Assembly: GCA_907163345.1 (NCBI GenBank)
Contig: CAJQUN010001159.1
Location: forward strand, 1-64,000
Direction: 5' to 3'
Source: Haberlea rhodopensis
Taxonomy: Eukaryota > Streptophyta > Magnoliopsida > Lamiales > Gesneriaceae
Length of the DNA stretch: 64,000 nucleotides
Part shown: piece after piece, positions 50,131-59,280 of the stretch
Layout: each line of letters starts with the position of its first letter
How positions within the stretch are numbered: position 1 is the first letter of the stretch
Program-made: the position numbers and the translations under genes
The notes under the pieces: model-generated
Seen by the model: only the letters and a program-made list of their open reading frames with translations
Database searches by the model: none
Told to the model about the DNA's origin: nothing

Positions 50131-51310
50131 TCTTTATTTTTCTTCCCTTCTCGCTCTCTCTCTTTCCAGCACTCACATGTGAAAAGTTAGAATTTGTAAA
50201 AGGGGGATAAGGACGCTCTTTTAAATTAGAGAGAACCAGCGCTTCTGGTCGTTGGATGAGACAAATCTAACGGTCTTTGTTTTTATTCATAATGCACCGT
50301 CTGCTTTGTTTGTTTTGTAGCCGTCGGAACATGGAAAACTCTTACATTACATGCACCGAGCGTGGACGTAATTTCATCTCGTGGTGCAGTCAAGAATTTC
50401 AAGATTATATTTCTTTGGACTTGCCACACTAAAAGGAAAAAGAAAGAGTGAAAATATATTTTTAAAAATTTATATAAAAAATCTAAATAATTATTATTTT
50501 TTATTTTGGAAAAATCATACGATTTCTAATATATAATAAAAAAATAGAAAATTATGAAATTATATTTTACTTTAACCATATAAATTCTAAATTTTATATT
50601 TCCCGATTCATACCTAAAATTGGTTCCCTGCGGCTGGATTGAGAAGACAACGATGCCATGCCATTGAATTGAACATTTTGCAAACCTCTGTTGCTTCATT
50701 TGAGCATGACTGACTTTTTAAAATGGAACCTAAGGACCGTGAAGCACTTAGCTGTTTGAATTGTCCTCAGCTTTCTTACTCATTTCCAACTGTAAAACAC
50801 GAAGAGGCGACTGGAATCCGCCCCTGGAGCGGCAGACGCCTACTAAGCAGCTCTTCCCGCTGACGCCTGAGAGCATGATAGCTCAGATGGCTGAGGAAGC
50901 GGGAGGTCATGAAGGAGCCGAGAGTGATATGGTGGTGGAGGGATTTGAGGCTGAGTTCAGCGTGGCAAACGAGGCTTCAGGTACGATGGCTGTTGCGGAG
51001 GAGAGATCTGGTGGAGCTCTCGATAACAGCTTTGCTTGGTCGGTGTCGGTGGCGGTGGTGGAGAAATGAATAAAGGTGTTGGTGGTGGTAGGGGGAGACC
51101 GATACTTTGAAGAGGTTTGTTGTATGTGAATAATAATTTCTTCATTATTATAATATTTATTATAGTACATATATAATTTTTATTTAAGAGCATAACATAT
51201 ATTTTTAAATATTTTTTATTTGTCAGTATAAAATAGTTATTATTGTATTACACATATAATATATATTATCTTTTAGTATATATAATTATATTATCTAAAA
51301 CAAAACAATA
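50131..51310. other. Cyclin relic promoter side and AT-rich intergenic DNA
   Basis: 50140-50220 is a CT-rich 5' leader. The ORF at 50761-51069 is low-complexity (Glu/Val/Ala) with no recognisable domain and is not claimed as a gene. No element boundaries were seen. Confidence 0.35.
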
Positions 51311-51410
51311 AAGACAACAATTTAGTGGTAAGAAGCTGTATACACATGATAGAGGTCAAGAGTTCGAATATTCATCAAACACATTTCAATTTTAAATAAT
51401 AATAAAAAAA
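51311..51410 (+). mobile_element. tRNA-derived SINE candidate
   Basis: TTAGTGGTAAGAAGC (A-box-like) and GAGTTCGAAT (B box) are about 35 bp apart and followed by an AT-rich tail ending AATAATAATAAAAAAA. This fits a plant SINE head. Target duplication not resolved. Confidence 0.45.
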
Positions 51411-51417
51411 TTCGTGA

Positions 51418-51632
51418 AACCGCCGGTTAGAACCAACGGTTAACCGATTGTTCCATGATTTTCAACCCATAAAATGTAACCGGCCCGTACAATAACGAGC
51501 CGGTTACGGTTCAGAACCGTCGAACCGGGTCAATGGGTAACCAGCCCGTTGACCCGGTACCGGCCCGTTGACCCGATTACGGTCCGGGCCGGGCCGCGGT
51601 TAATTGTTAACCACGGTCATGTCTACCCAAGC
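51418..51632. repeat. GC-rich repeat with CCCGTTGACCCG words
   Basis: This is a local GC-rich island in AT-rich DNA, made of overlapping GGTTAACC, CGGCCCGT and GTTGACCCGG words and ending near GGTCATGTCTACC. It resembles the degenerate palindromic non-autonomous elements common in plant intergenic DNA. Confidence 0.4.
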
Positions 51633-51634
51633 GT

Positions 51635-51825
51635 CTCGTGCTCGATGTTACTCCGTCTGGAAAATCCTTTTTGGCCCAAGCATATAACTCTCCCGGGACA
51701 AACCCCAAAATATTTCAGTGGAGAATTTGTCTCACACGGGATTCGAACCTATAACATCGGAGGATTTTTTACACACCACCTCAACCCTTACCAATCCGTC
51801 TATGCCTATGGGGGGTTATGAACAT
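51635..51825 (-). mobile_element. tRNA-derived SINE (minus strand)
   Basis: On the minus strand a tRNA-like A box (GGATTGGTAAGGG) is followed by the B box AGGTTCGAATCC, spaced as in tRNA genes, then CGTGTGAGACAAATTC. No cloverleaf can be completed, so it is a SINE head rather than a tRNA gene. Confidence 0.6.
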
Positions 51826-51929
51826 CTTTCCATGGGCCTTGGTTTACCCCTCAATTAATCTATCTTTTGGCCTATTGTTGTTTTGGTCCATAACACAAAG
51901 TCATCTCCATAAAACTACAATCATTGTGG

Positions 51930-52320
51930 AGAGATTTTGACTACATCCAAATAAAAGAATCTGAAAATATTAGAGATTTCTTCTCTAGAGTCTCTTAAAT
52001 TGTGAATCGGATTCAATGTCTTGGAGATAATATTCAAGAGAAGAAGTTTTAGAGAGAATTCTGAGATGTTTGCCTCTTAAATTTGATCACTGTTTTGCTT
52101 GCTACTGAGGAATCAAAAGATCTATCCAAGATGTTAACATATGAGCTCATGAGTTCACTTCGAGCTCATGAACAGTCAATCAATAGATCAACAAGTAATT
52201 CATCAGAGCAAGCATTCCAATTCAATCTTATTTTTTGAAAGAAGAAACAAAGTAACTGCAAATGTCTTTTTTCAAAAGAAAAATTTACCTTCAATGTTCG
52301 GGGGAGAGTTGCCCCCTAAA
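51930..52320 (+). pseudogene. Copia gag relic, multiply frameshifted
   Basis: Pieces of a third Copia gag are spread over the plus-strand frames: IRDFFSRV, ERILRCLPLKFDH, ELMSSLRAHEQSINRST and SSEQAFQFNL, then RGRVAP. They correspond in order to the UBN2 gag domain. Several indels and stops are present; neither LTRs nor pol accompany it. Confidence 0.7.
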
Positions 52321-52363
52321 ATAATTTTTATTTTTTTACTTTTAATTTTTTTTTAAAAAAATT

Positions 52364-53056
52364 AGAGCTGTCAGAACGGGCCAGCCCGACCCAAACGGGC
52401 TGGCCCGCCCAACCCGCGGCCCAAACGGGCCCAACCCGTTTGGGCCCGCCTCCAGGCGGGTTGGGAAAACCCCAACCCAACCCGACCCGAAGCGGGCCGC
52501 GGGTTGGGGCGGGCTGGCCCGCCGAAATATATATTTTTTAATTTTAATTTTTTTTTTTAAAAAAATAACTTTTTAAATTTTTTTTTTTTAAAAAAAAACT
52601 TCAAAAAAAAATTGCCATCTAAACTTGCCGAACCTGGAACTGATGCTAGAAGAATACTGAAACTTGTTTCAGATTTTATCTAGATATTAACACTACTATT
52701 AAAAAAACTTGATTAGTGAATCAGTATTTTACTCAATTTTGAAATACTTGTTACAACTTTCAAGCAAGACCAAGTGAAAATTATATAGTTGATCGAATGC
52801 TTCAATGTGATATTGAGTTTTTATCTATGAATTGAGCCTAAAAAAAGAAATTACAAAATTTTTTTTTTTTTAAAAATGGGGCCAACCCGCTGGCCAGCCC
52901 ACCAACCCGCGGGTTGGCCCGCCAAAACCCGCGGCCAGTTTGGGCTAGCCCGTATAGGCCCGCCTGCTGGCGGGCCTTAAAAATGGTGACCCAACCCGCC
53001 TATTTGGCGGGTTGGGTTGGGCCAGGCCCGCGAGCCTGGCCCATTTTGACAGTTCT
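52364..53056. mobile_element. ~690-bp non-autonomous element with GC-rich inverted ends
   Basis: The ends are inverted: AGAGCTGTCAGAACGGGCCA on the left and TGGCCCATTTTGACAGTTCT on the right. Both ends are followed inward by dense runs of GCCCGCC, CAACCCG and GGGCTGG words. The middle (52520-52870) is AT-rich and non-coding. This is the layout of a MITE-like or foldback element. Confidence 0.7.
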
Positions 53057-53354
53057 AAAAAAAATTACAATTTGCTCCTCAATAATTATATATTTGAACC
53101 ACTTCAGAATTTTTTTGACCCCTATTTTTATGTTATTATTTTTTACCTTCTCTAAACTATATTTTCTACGTTCACCCCTAGTTATGGGGGAAGAGTGTCG
53201 CGGAAATATTTTGGTAAAATAAATTACATGTTTGGTTTTTCCTTGGGCGAATGAAATCGAAAGTGTTGTAGACATTGTTTGATAAAATAATCTTAAAATT
53301 TTAAGATAGGTATGGGTTAAATCCGGAAAATAATAAAGTATGTTTGAAAGGTGT

Positions 53355-53465
53355 GGAATGGCAAAGGGCAAACCCCAATGCACGAACCTCCTTTTATGCG
53401 CGGGATCCAGGAAGAAGTCTGGTCATTTTGAATCTAATCTACGCAGTCTAATCTAAAACATAAAA
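53355..53465 (-). mobile_element. Au-type SINE 3' fragment
   Basis: The minus strand reads TCCTGGATCCCGCGCATA, AAAGGAGGTTCGTGCATTGG and GGTTTGCCC. This closely follows the conserved 3' part of the plant Au SINE (CCCGCGCATA..GGGAGCTT.GTGCACCGGG.TGCCC). The 5' part is degraded. Confidence 0.55.
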
Positions 53466-54690
53466 CTTATTATAAAGTACCATGAATTTTAAAAATAACA
53501 AAAAAATATTCCACTTAAAATGATTATTCAAATTAACTATTAAAAAATCTTATAAAAAGTCATCTCTAAAGTTCTTAATATTAGCATAATCTTTGATAGA
53601 ATTTTTTTTACATTAAAATCACTTAATATTAAAAAATTATTGTATATACAGATGGAATAGATGCATAGAATTACTAGTGCTAGTTTAAAGCCCAAATATC
53701 GAAACAGCTCAACAAAAGCCCGTGGAAGTTACAAAACATAGCAAAGATCGAAAGATCAATCTTTCTTCGTCAACCTCAAAGCAGCAGTGGCTCGTGTTTC
53801 CCATACTCACGTCTACTGCAGGTTACTTTAGGATCAATTACCAGTCTTTAAAAGTATTTAGTTTCGCATCTTAGTTCGATAAATAATTTTATGGGTTTTA
53901 TTCTTTTCGTTGTCTACCCCTGCCAATCGTAATACTTCTGTAATTTCTTATTGGTTTTTAGGCGTTGAAACAATATTACGTTTGTGGGTTATATTTGTTC
54001 AAAGATTGAATTTTTACTATTTTAGTCTATAAGTTTTGCAAAAAAGATCTAGTCTTTTTAGTTAAATCGTCAATGCTCGCAGTGAAATGCATTTACGGTA
54101 TGCTCATTAGGTATTTGATAATTGCCTTTGAGAGTTACTCGAACTGTGCAAGTATTTTGCTTATACTGTCTAAAAGAGTAAAGGGACAGTCCAGTTTCAT
54201 TTGGTAGAGCCGTAGAGGCCTAGAGGATAGAGGTGGACTGTTTGCCCAAAACTGAAAATTTTGAAAGGAAATTCATGAACAATAACAGTGTAAGTCCTAG
54301 AATCATTACGAACGGCTTCTTGTGTGTTCATTGGTGATCAATTCCCTCAAGGTTACGTAATACCTATTCTTTTCATGATGGAAGCTTGAATTTGCTATTA
54401 GCAGATGAATGTTGGGTATAAATGTACTCTGTTGATATTCTGCTTGGTATTTAGCTAATTTCTTAAATATGTTAGCTTATGGTTTGGAATTTTTGAGAAA
54501 TATCTGATATTTATGCGGAAATTAGTGGTCAAAACTAAAAACTGATGGTTGATATTTAGCATATGGTTCCAGGAACAAGCTTCATTGTATGTTCATGTCA
54601 TTCTCTTTCGGTCTTTTTGCAAGTGATGATTTATTGTCCGCTTAACACTGAATAACTATTTTAAGTAATGGTCACTTCAATCATGCATGA
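53466..54690 (+). promoter_or_regulatory. Promoter and likely 5' leader/intron of the PPR gene
   Basis: The sequence around 53700-53825 is less AT-rich (CAGCAGTGGCTCGTG) and ends in CTACTGCAG, so it could be an untranslated first exon. A splice acceptor-like TGTACAG lies at 54698-54704, shortly before the coding region. Nothing else recognisable is present. Confidence 0.35.
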
Positions 54691-54792
54691 ATGTGGTGTA
54701 CAGGTGATGCGGTGATGAATAAGCCTGCAGGAGAGCCTCTCCATGCCAAATATGTAGTTTTTGTAGGCTACATTGATGGGTCTCTCATCAGC

Positions 54793-57057
54793 ATGAAGAG
54801 ACGTACCCTCATCTTTTCAGCATACATTCATCAAGTGTTTTCTTGCCATTCACTGCCAAGTTCGAGCATCAACAATCTCTCAATCTTATACTTTTCTAGT
54901 TCTTCATTCAGAATGTTGTCTTCCTTTGGGTCAACCACTATGAGATCTTTTCCTGATTATTCTCCAAAAAAGCCTTCCGTTAGAGACTCTGAATTTGTCC
55001 ACCATATTTCAACTATCATCAAGCAACGCCGCTATGAGCACCTTCGTAGAATTTTAAAGCCCTATGAATCCAAATTCAGGCCTGATCATGTCATTTGGGT
55101 TCTCATGGAAATAAAGAATGATTACAGACTAGTGTTGAATTTCTTTGACTGGTATTGCATACGAAGGGACCCATCATTTGAGGTTTGTTGCATTATTATT
55201 CAAATCGCTGTTGCTGCAAAAGACCTAAAAATGGCTCAAAAGCTTTTTCATGAACACTGGACAAAAGGACCCAATGCTGACGGTAACATCTCGTTCTCCC
55301 AGTTTCTTGAAAAGTTAATATACACTTACAAGGATTGGGGTTCGAACCCACTCGTCTTTGACATTTTTTTCCAAGTTCTTGTTGAAAGTGGCTGTTTCGA
55401 TGACGCGAGAAAGATTTTTGATAGGATTCTGAACTATAACGTGTTTCTATCTGTTGATTCGTGTAACCTATTTCTTTCCCGAGTGTCGAAAAGTATTGAT
55501 GGTCCCAAAATGCTATTAAAGAATTTCAGCGAATTGTCAAAAGTTGGTATTCAATGGAATACTGCATCATATAACATAGTGATGCACTCACTTTGTCAAT
55601 TAGGAAAAGTGAAAGAAGCTCATAACCTACTTATGCAAATGGAGTCAAGAGGTTGCACTCCTGATGCTATAAGTTACAGTACCATAATCAATGGATATTA
55701 CAATATTGGAGAACTCCAACTGATGTTAAAACTATTCGATAACATGCGGCAGCAAGGAATAAAACCAAACAAATTTACCTTTAACAGTGTAATCCTTTTT
55801 TTATGCAAGAATGGTAAAGTTATGGATGCAGAGAAGATCTTGAGAGAGATGATGTCTGAGGGAATTTTTCCTGATAATGTTGTTTATACAACTCTCATTG
55901 ATGGTTTTAGCAAAATTGGAGATGTTGGTTCTTCGTTCAGAATGTACGAGGAAATGCAGACTTTGAAAATTGGTCCTGATTTTATCGCATATACTGCTAT
56001 AATTTCTTGCCTATGTCAGAACGGAAAAGTTACAGAAGCAGACAACCTCTTTCGTGAAATGATTAATATTGGATTAAAAGCAGACGAATTTTCCTATACG
56101 ACCCTTATTGATGGTTATTGCAAGGCTGGTGACGTTAAAATGGCATTTTCTCTGCACAACGAGATGATTCAGATGGGATTGGTTCCAAATATTGTCACAT
56201 ATACTGCACTGGTTGATGGGCTCTGTAAACATGGGGAGGTTGATACTGCAAATGAACTCCTCCATGAGATGTGTGAAAAGGGACTTGTTCTGAATATTTA
56301 CACTTTCAATTCACTTCTCAATGGCCTTTGTAAATCGGGAAATATAGCAGAAGCAGTGAAGTTACTGAAAGATATGGAGGTGGCTGGAATATGTCCTGAT
56401 ACTTTTTCCTATACTACTCTTATGGATGCATATTGCAAATCTGGAGAAATGGTTATGGCACACAGGTTGCTTCATGAGATGTTACAAAAAGGGATTAAAC
56501 CAACTGTTGTAACATTCAACGTGCTGATGAATGGTTTTTGTGTGTCAGGGATGCTACAGGATGCTCAGAAGCTGCTAAACTGGATGTTGGAGAAGGGTAA
56601 GATGCCTAATGCCACCACTTATAACTCTCTTATGAAACAATACTGCATTAGAAATGATATGTGTTCAGCACTTGATATATACCGGAGAATGGGTCATCAG
56701 GGAGTTGTGCCAGATGAGAATTCATATAACATAATGGTTCGAGGGCATTGCAAAGCGAGGAACATGAAGGAAGCATGGTTTTTGCATAAGGAAATTATTG
56801 AGAAAGGGTACAATCTCACGGTCGAGAGCTATAATGCGCTAATCAAGGGATTTTTAAAAAGGAAAAAGCGTCTAGAAGCAAGAGAACTTTTTGAACAGAT
56901 GAGAAAGAAAGGACTATCTGCAGATAAAGAAATTTACTGCACCTTCGCAGATGTGAACTACGAGGAGGGGAACATTGATTCAACTTTTGAGCTTTGCAAT
57001 GAAGCATTGGAAAGGTGTTTCAATATCAGTGGCAAAATGGAACTTAAAAGGATATGA
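54793..57057 (+). CDS. P-class PPR protein, mitochondrial, At1g05670-like
   Basis: A single intact exon. The frame is open from 54691; I choose the ATG at 54793 (MKRRTLIFSAYIHQVF) because it gives a basic, Ser/Leu-rich N-terminus typical of mitochondrial presequences and lies downstream of an acceptor-like site, giving 754 residues. After a conserved PPR-poor part (VYTYKDWGS-like TYKDWGSNPLVFDIFFQVLV), thirteen regular 35-residue P-type motifs run from about residue 255 (WNTASYNIVMHSLCQLGKV) to about 710, then one partial repeat. The match to Arabidopsis At1g05670 is strong by eye, including NATTYNSLMKQYCIRNDM and GHCKARNMKEAWFL. P-class PPR proteins bind organellar RNA sequence-specifically in stabilisation, splicing or translation; the target here is unknown. 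No editing (E/DYW) domain follows. Confidence 0.93.
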   Translation: MKRRTLIFSAYIHQVFSCHSLPSSSINNLSILYFSSSSFRMLSSFGSTTMRSFPDYSPKKPSVRDSEFVHHISTIIKQRRYEHLRRILKPYESKFRPDHVIWVLMEIKNDYRLVLNFFDWYCIRRDPSFEVCCIIIQIAVAAKDLKMAQKLFHEHWTKGPNADGNISFSQFLEKLIYTYKDWGSNPLVFDIFFQVLVESGCFDDARKIFDRILNYNVFLSVDSCNLFLSRVSKSIDGPKMLLKNFSELSKVGIQWNTASYNIVMHSLCQLGKVKEAHNLLMQMESRGCTPDAISYSTIINGYYNIGELQLMLKLFDNMRQQGIKPNKFTFNSVILFLCKNGKVMDAEKILREMMSEGIFPDNVVYTTLIDGFSKIGDVGSSFRMYEEMQTLKIGPDFIAYTAIISCLCQNGKVTEADNLFREMINIGLKADEFSYTTLIDGYCKAGDVKMAFSLHNEMIQMGLVPNIVTYTALVDGLCKHGEVDTANELLHEMCEKGLVLNIYTFNSLLNGLCKSGNIAEAVKLLKDMEVAGICPDTFSYTTLMDAYCKSGEMVMAHRLLHEMLQKGIKPTVVTFNVLMNGFCVSGMLQDAQKLLNWMLEKGKMPNATTYNSLMKQYCIRNDMCSALDIYRRMGHQGVVPDENSYNIMVRGHCKARNMKEAWFLHKEIIEKGYNLTVESYNALIKGFLKRKKRLEARELFEQMRKKGLSADKEIYCTFADVNYEEGNIDSTFELCNEALERCFNISGKMELKRI

Positions 57058-57299
57058 ATTTATTGGCAACATTTGGTATCGACCATTTGCACTTTACATT
57101 TCATGTCGGTCTAGAGACCTGTAATCGACCGGCTAGAACCTTGGTAAATTTACTTTTTATGCTGTTTTCTTTTCTTCTTTTTTTTAAGTAGTTTTTTTTT
57201 CCAGCAATTTCCTCATACATGGCTAATCCGCAACCTGCATGTTCTATATGTAAATATATTCATGCATACTTATATAAACACAACACGCACATATACACA

Positions 57300-57302
<3 letters not shown>

Positions 57303-57380
<78 letters not shown>
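57303..57380. repeat. (GA)n microsatellite
   Basis: An uninterrupted GA tract of about 78 bp lies some 245 bp after the PPR stop codon, possibly inside its 3' UTR. The Arg-Glu and Ser-Leu ORFs through it are artefacts. Confidence 0.97.
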
Positions 57381-57381
<1 letters not shown>

Positions 57382-57442
57382 AGCAGCATACACATGTATA
57401 TGTTTATAGACGCACACACGTACATATCTATGTACATGGAAC

Positions 57443-57854
57443 CTCCAAGGAAGTGAGAAACACCAAACTGTCTAGATCTCGGAAAATAAAATAAAAAATC
57501 CAATTAAATAAAATGAGTTTTCTTGATCCATCTTTGTTTCCAAAATGTACTGTTCCTATTTATTCACAAACAACAAGAAACAACCTTATTTTCCACTATC
57601 CTTCCACATTATAATACCGCCTTCATACTAATCACATGGAACCACATAGGCCTTTTATGATTTCCATGTGATAGTATGAAGGCTGCATATATCGTGGAAG
57701 GATAGTGGAAAATAAGGTTGTTTCTTGTTGTTTGTGAATAAATAGGAACAGTATAATTTGGAAACAAAGATGGATCAAGAAAACTCATTTATTTAATTGG
57801 ATTTTGTATTTTATTTCCGGATCTAGACAGTTTGGTGTTTCCCACTTCCTTGGA
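57443..57854. repeat. Near-perfect hairpin, ~195-bp arms, 19-bp loop
   Basis: The left arm is 57443-57641, starting CTCCAAGGAAGTGAGAAACA. The right arm is 57661-57854, ending TGTTTCCCACTTCCTTGGAG. They are reverse complements with few differences; the loop is 57642-57660. RNA from either strand would form a long double-stranded stem. It may be a foldback MITE or an inverted duplication. No ORF of interest. Confidence 0.92.
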
Positions 57855-58119
57855 GCATAACTAGTGAAATGCCTACTGGGTATTATTCGAGTTATCAGTT
57901 TCAAATAATCTGATTCCCATCCAATAACGAAAAATTGTGGAATACTTGATAGTTTATCAGCGTTTCTGTTGTTTGGCCAAAAAGTGATTCTTATTCTTTT
58001 TTTGCTTTATTAATGGCTAGTTGAAGTCGAAGAAGAATGACGACATGGTCAACCGTTGATTAAACTTGATTACATTCTTGGACTAAGGTCGGTTAATTGC
58101 CTGAATTCCTCGTTTAATT

Positions 58120-58420
58120 TTACATCACCATGTGTTTTCTCATTCTATGGCCATGCAAATACAGGAAATTGGAAGCCTTTGAACACAAAATCTGCGAAGT
58201 TGCAAGAAGTTTATCGGGAAAACGCTATTCTACTTGAAGAGGTAAATAAGAAAAGCATGCTGGGTGGCCTTTTGCTTTCTGGTTAAGAACTTGATGATGC
58301 CATTATGGATAAGGAAAACACAAACGATAGTTCTCCAAATAGGTGCTTTGGCTCAGTGCCAACTGCTGATTTCTCAAGCGTTCTCGGTAGTAGATGATTC
58401 TTTGAATCTTGGAGATGAAT
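58120..58420 (+). other. Orphan exon-like segment, unidentified
   Basis: The sequence after AATACAG reads GNWKPLNTKSAKLQEVYREN then AILLEE, and is followed by a donor-like GTAAATAAG (58242). Further on, ELDDAIMDKENTNDSSPNRC runs to a stop near 58397. It looks like the last exons of a small gene or its remnant, with a possible helical or coiled-coil stretch. I do not recognise the family, and the frames of the two pieces do not join cleanly. Confidence 0.3.
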
Positions 58421-58893
58421 ACTGGGAATCCCGCAAGTGTATTCATTTGACGTGACCTGTTGCAAGAGTTCAATATGATATGCGACAATAAATTGCCGCC
58501 CGGCTCGTCAGGCGTGATTTTTCTGGCACTAATCACTGATTTGTGCCTGGTATATGATTGTGCTGTTCTCAGATGTTACTGTTGTTGATTTTCTACTGTG
58601 AGCCATGCGCACTAATGAGGAAAGCCTCTATATGATGTCTTTTACTTATTCTATGTTAAAAATATATATAAATTTTTGATAGGAAATTTTAAACTTCACA
58701 GAATGAGGAACTATCATCCTTTTGTTTTTTCGGAACTTCTTTGAGGTACCATAATTTTGTACCTACTCACGCAGTAAGATGCACTGTGATTTTTGTAAGC
58801 TAGCAGATATGGACGCAGAAACTATAGGGTTTGCTTAATATTTTTTCATCAGAATAAAACTGTCACAGAAAGATAACTTGAAAACTGAGAATA

Positions 58894-59167
58894 GGGGTGT
58901 AAACGAACTGAACCTGTTCGCGAGTTTTTCAAGTCTGCTCGAAAAAATTCGATTCGTATTTGAAATTATTGAATTCCAGCCGAGCTCGAACATGTTCGAA
59001 CTTTGTTTCTAGCCGAACTCGAGTCCAAGCTTTAATTCGAGCGGAACTCGAGCCAAGAATTTTAAATTATTCGAACTTCTAATTGAGCTCGAACTCGAAT
59101 AGACTTATTTCGAGCCGAATTTGAGCATTAAAATTTCCTTCATATTCGATTTGGTTCGTTTACACCC
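58894..59167. mobile_element. MITE-like element with GGGTGTAAACGAAC ends
   Basis: The left end GGGGTGTAAACGAACTGAA and the right end TTTGGTTCGTTTACACCC are inverted. The interior is built of repeated GAGCTCGAACTCGAA and CGAGCCGAA words. This is a widespread plant non-autonomous type; no coding capacity. Confidence 0.65.
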
Positions 59168-59280
59168 ATAACTGAGATAACTGAGAAGCAAGAAAATCTG
59201 ACTGAAAATATTATTAAAGCCACACAGCTGATGTCTAATATTATAATCCAACACTCTACGCACCGAACCTTACTGATACA

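Noticed and set aside
50761..51069. 102-codon plus-strand ORF
   Set aside because: Low-complexity acidic/Val-Ala sequence, no start context, splice or homology support.
51635..51825. Possible tRNA gene from A- and B-box motifs
   Set aside because: No acceptor stem or complete cloverleaf; fits a SINE head.
57219..57503. ORFs with long Arg-Glu or Ser-Leu runs
   Set aside because: Translation of the (GA)n microsatellite.
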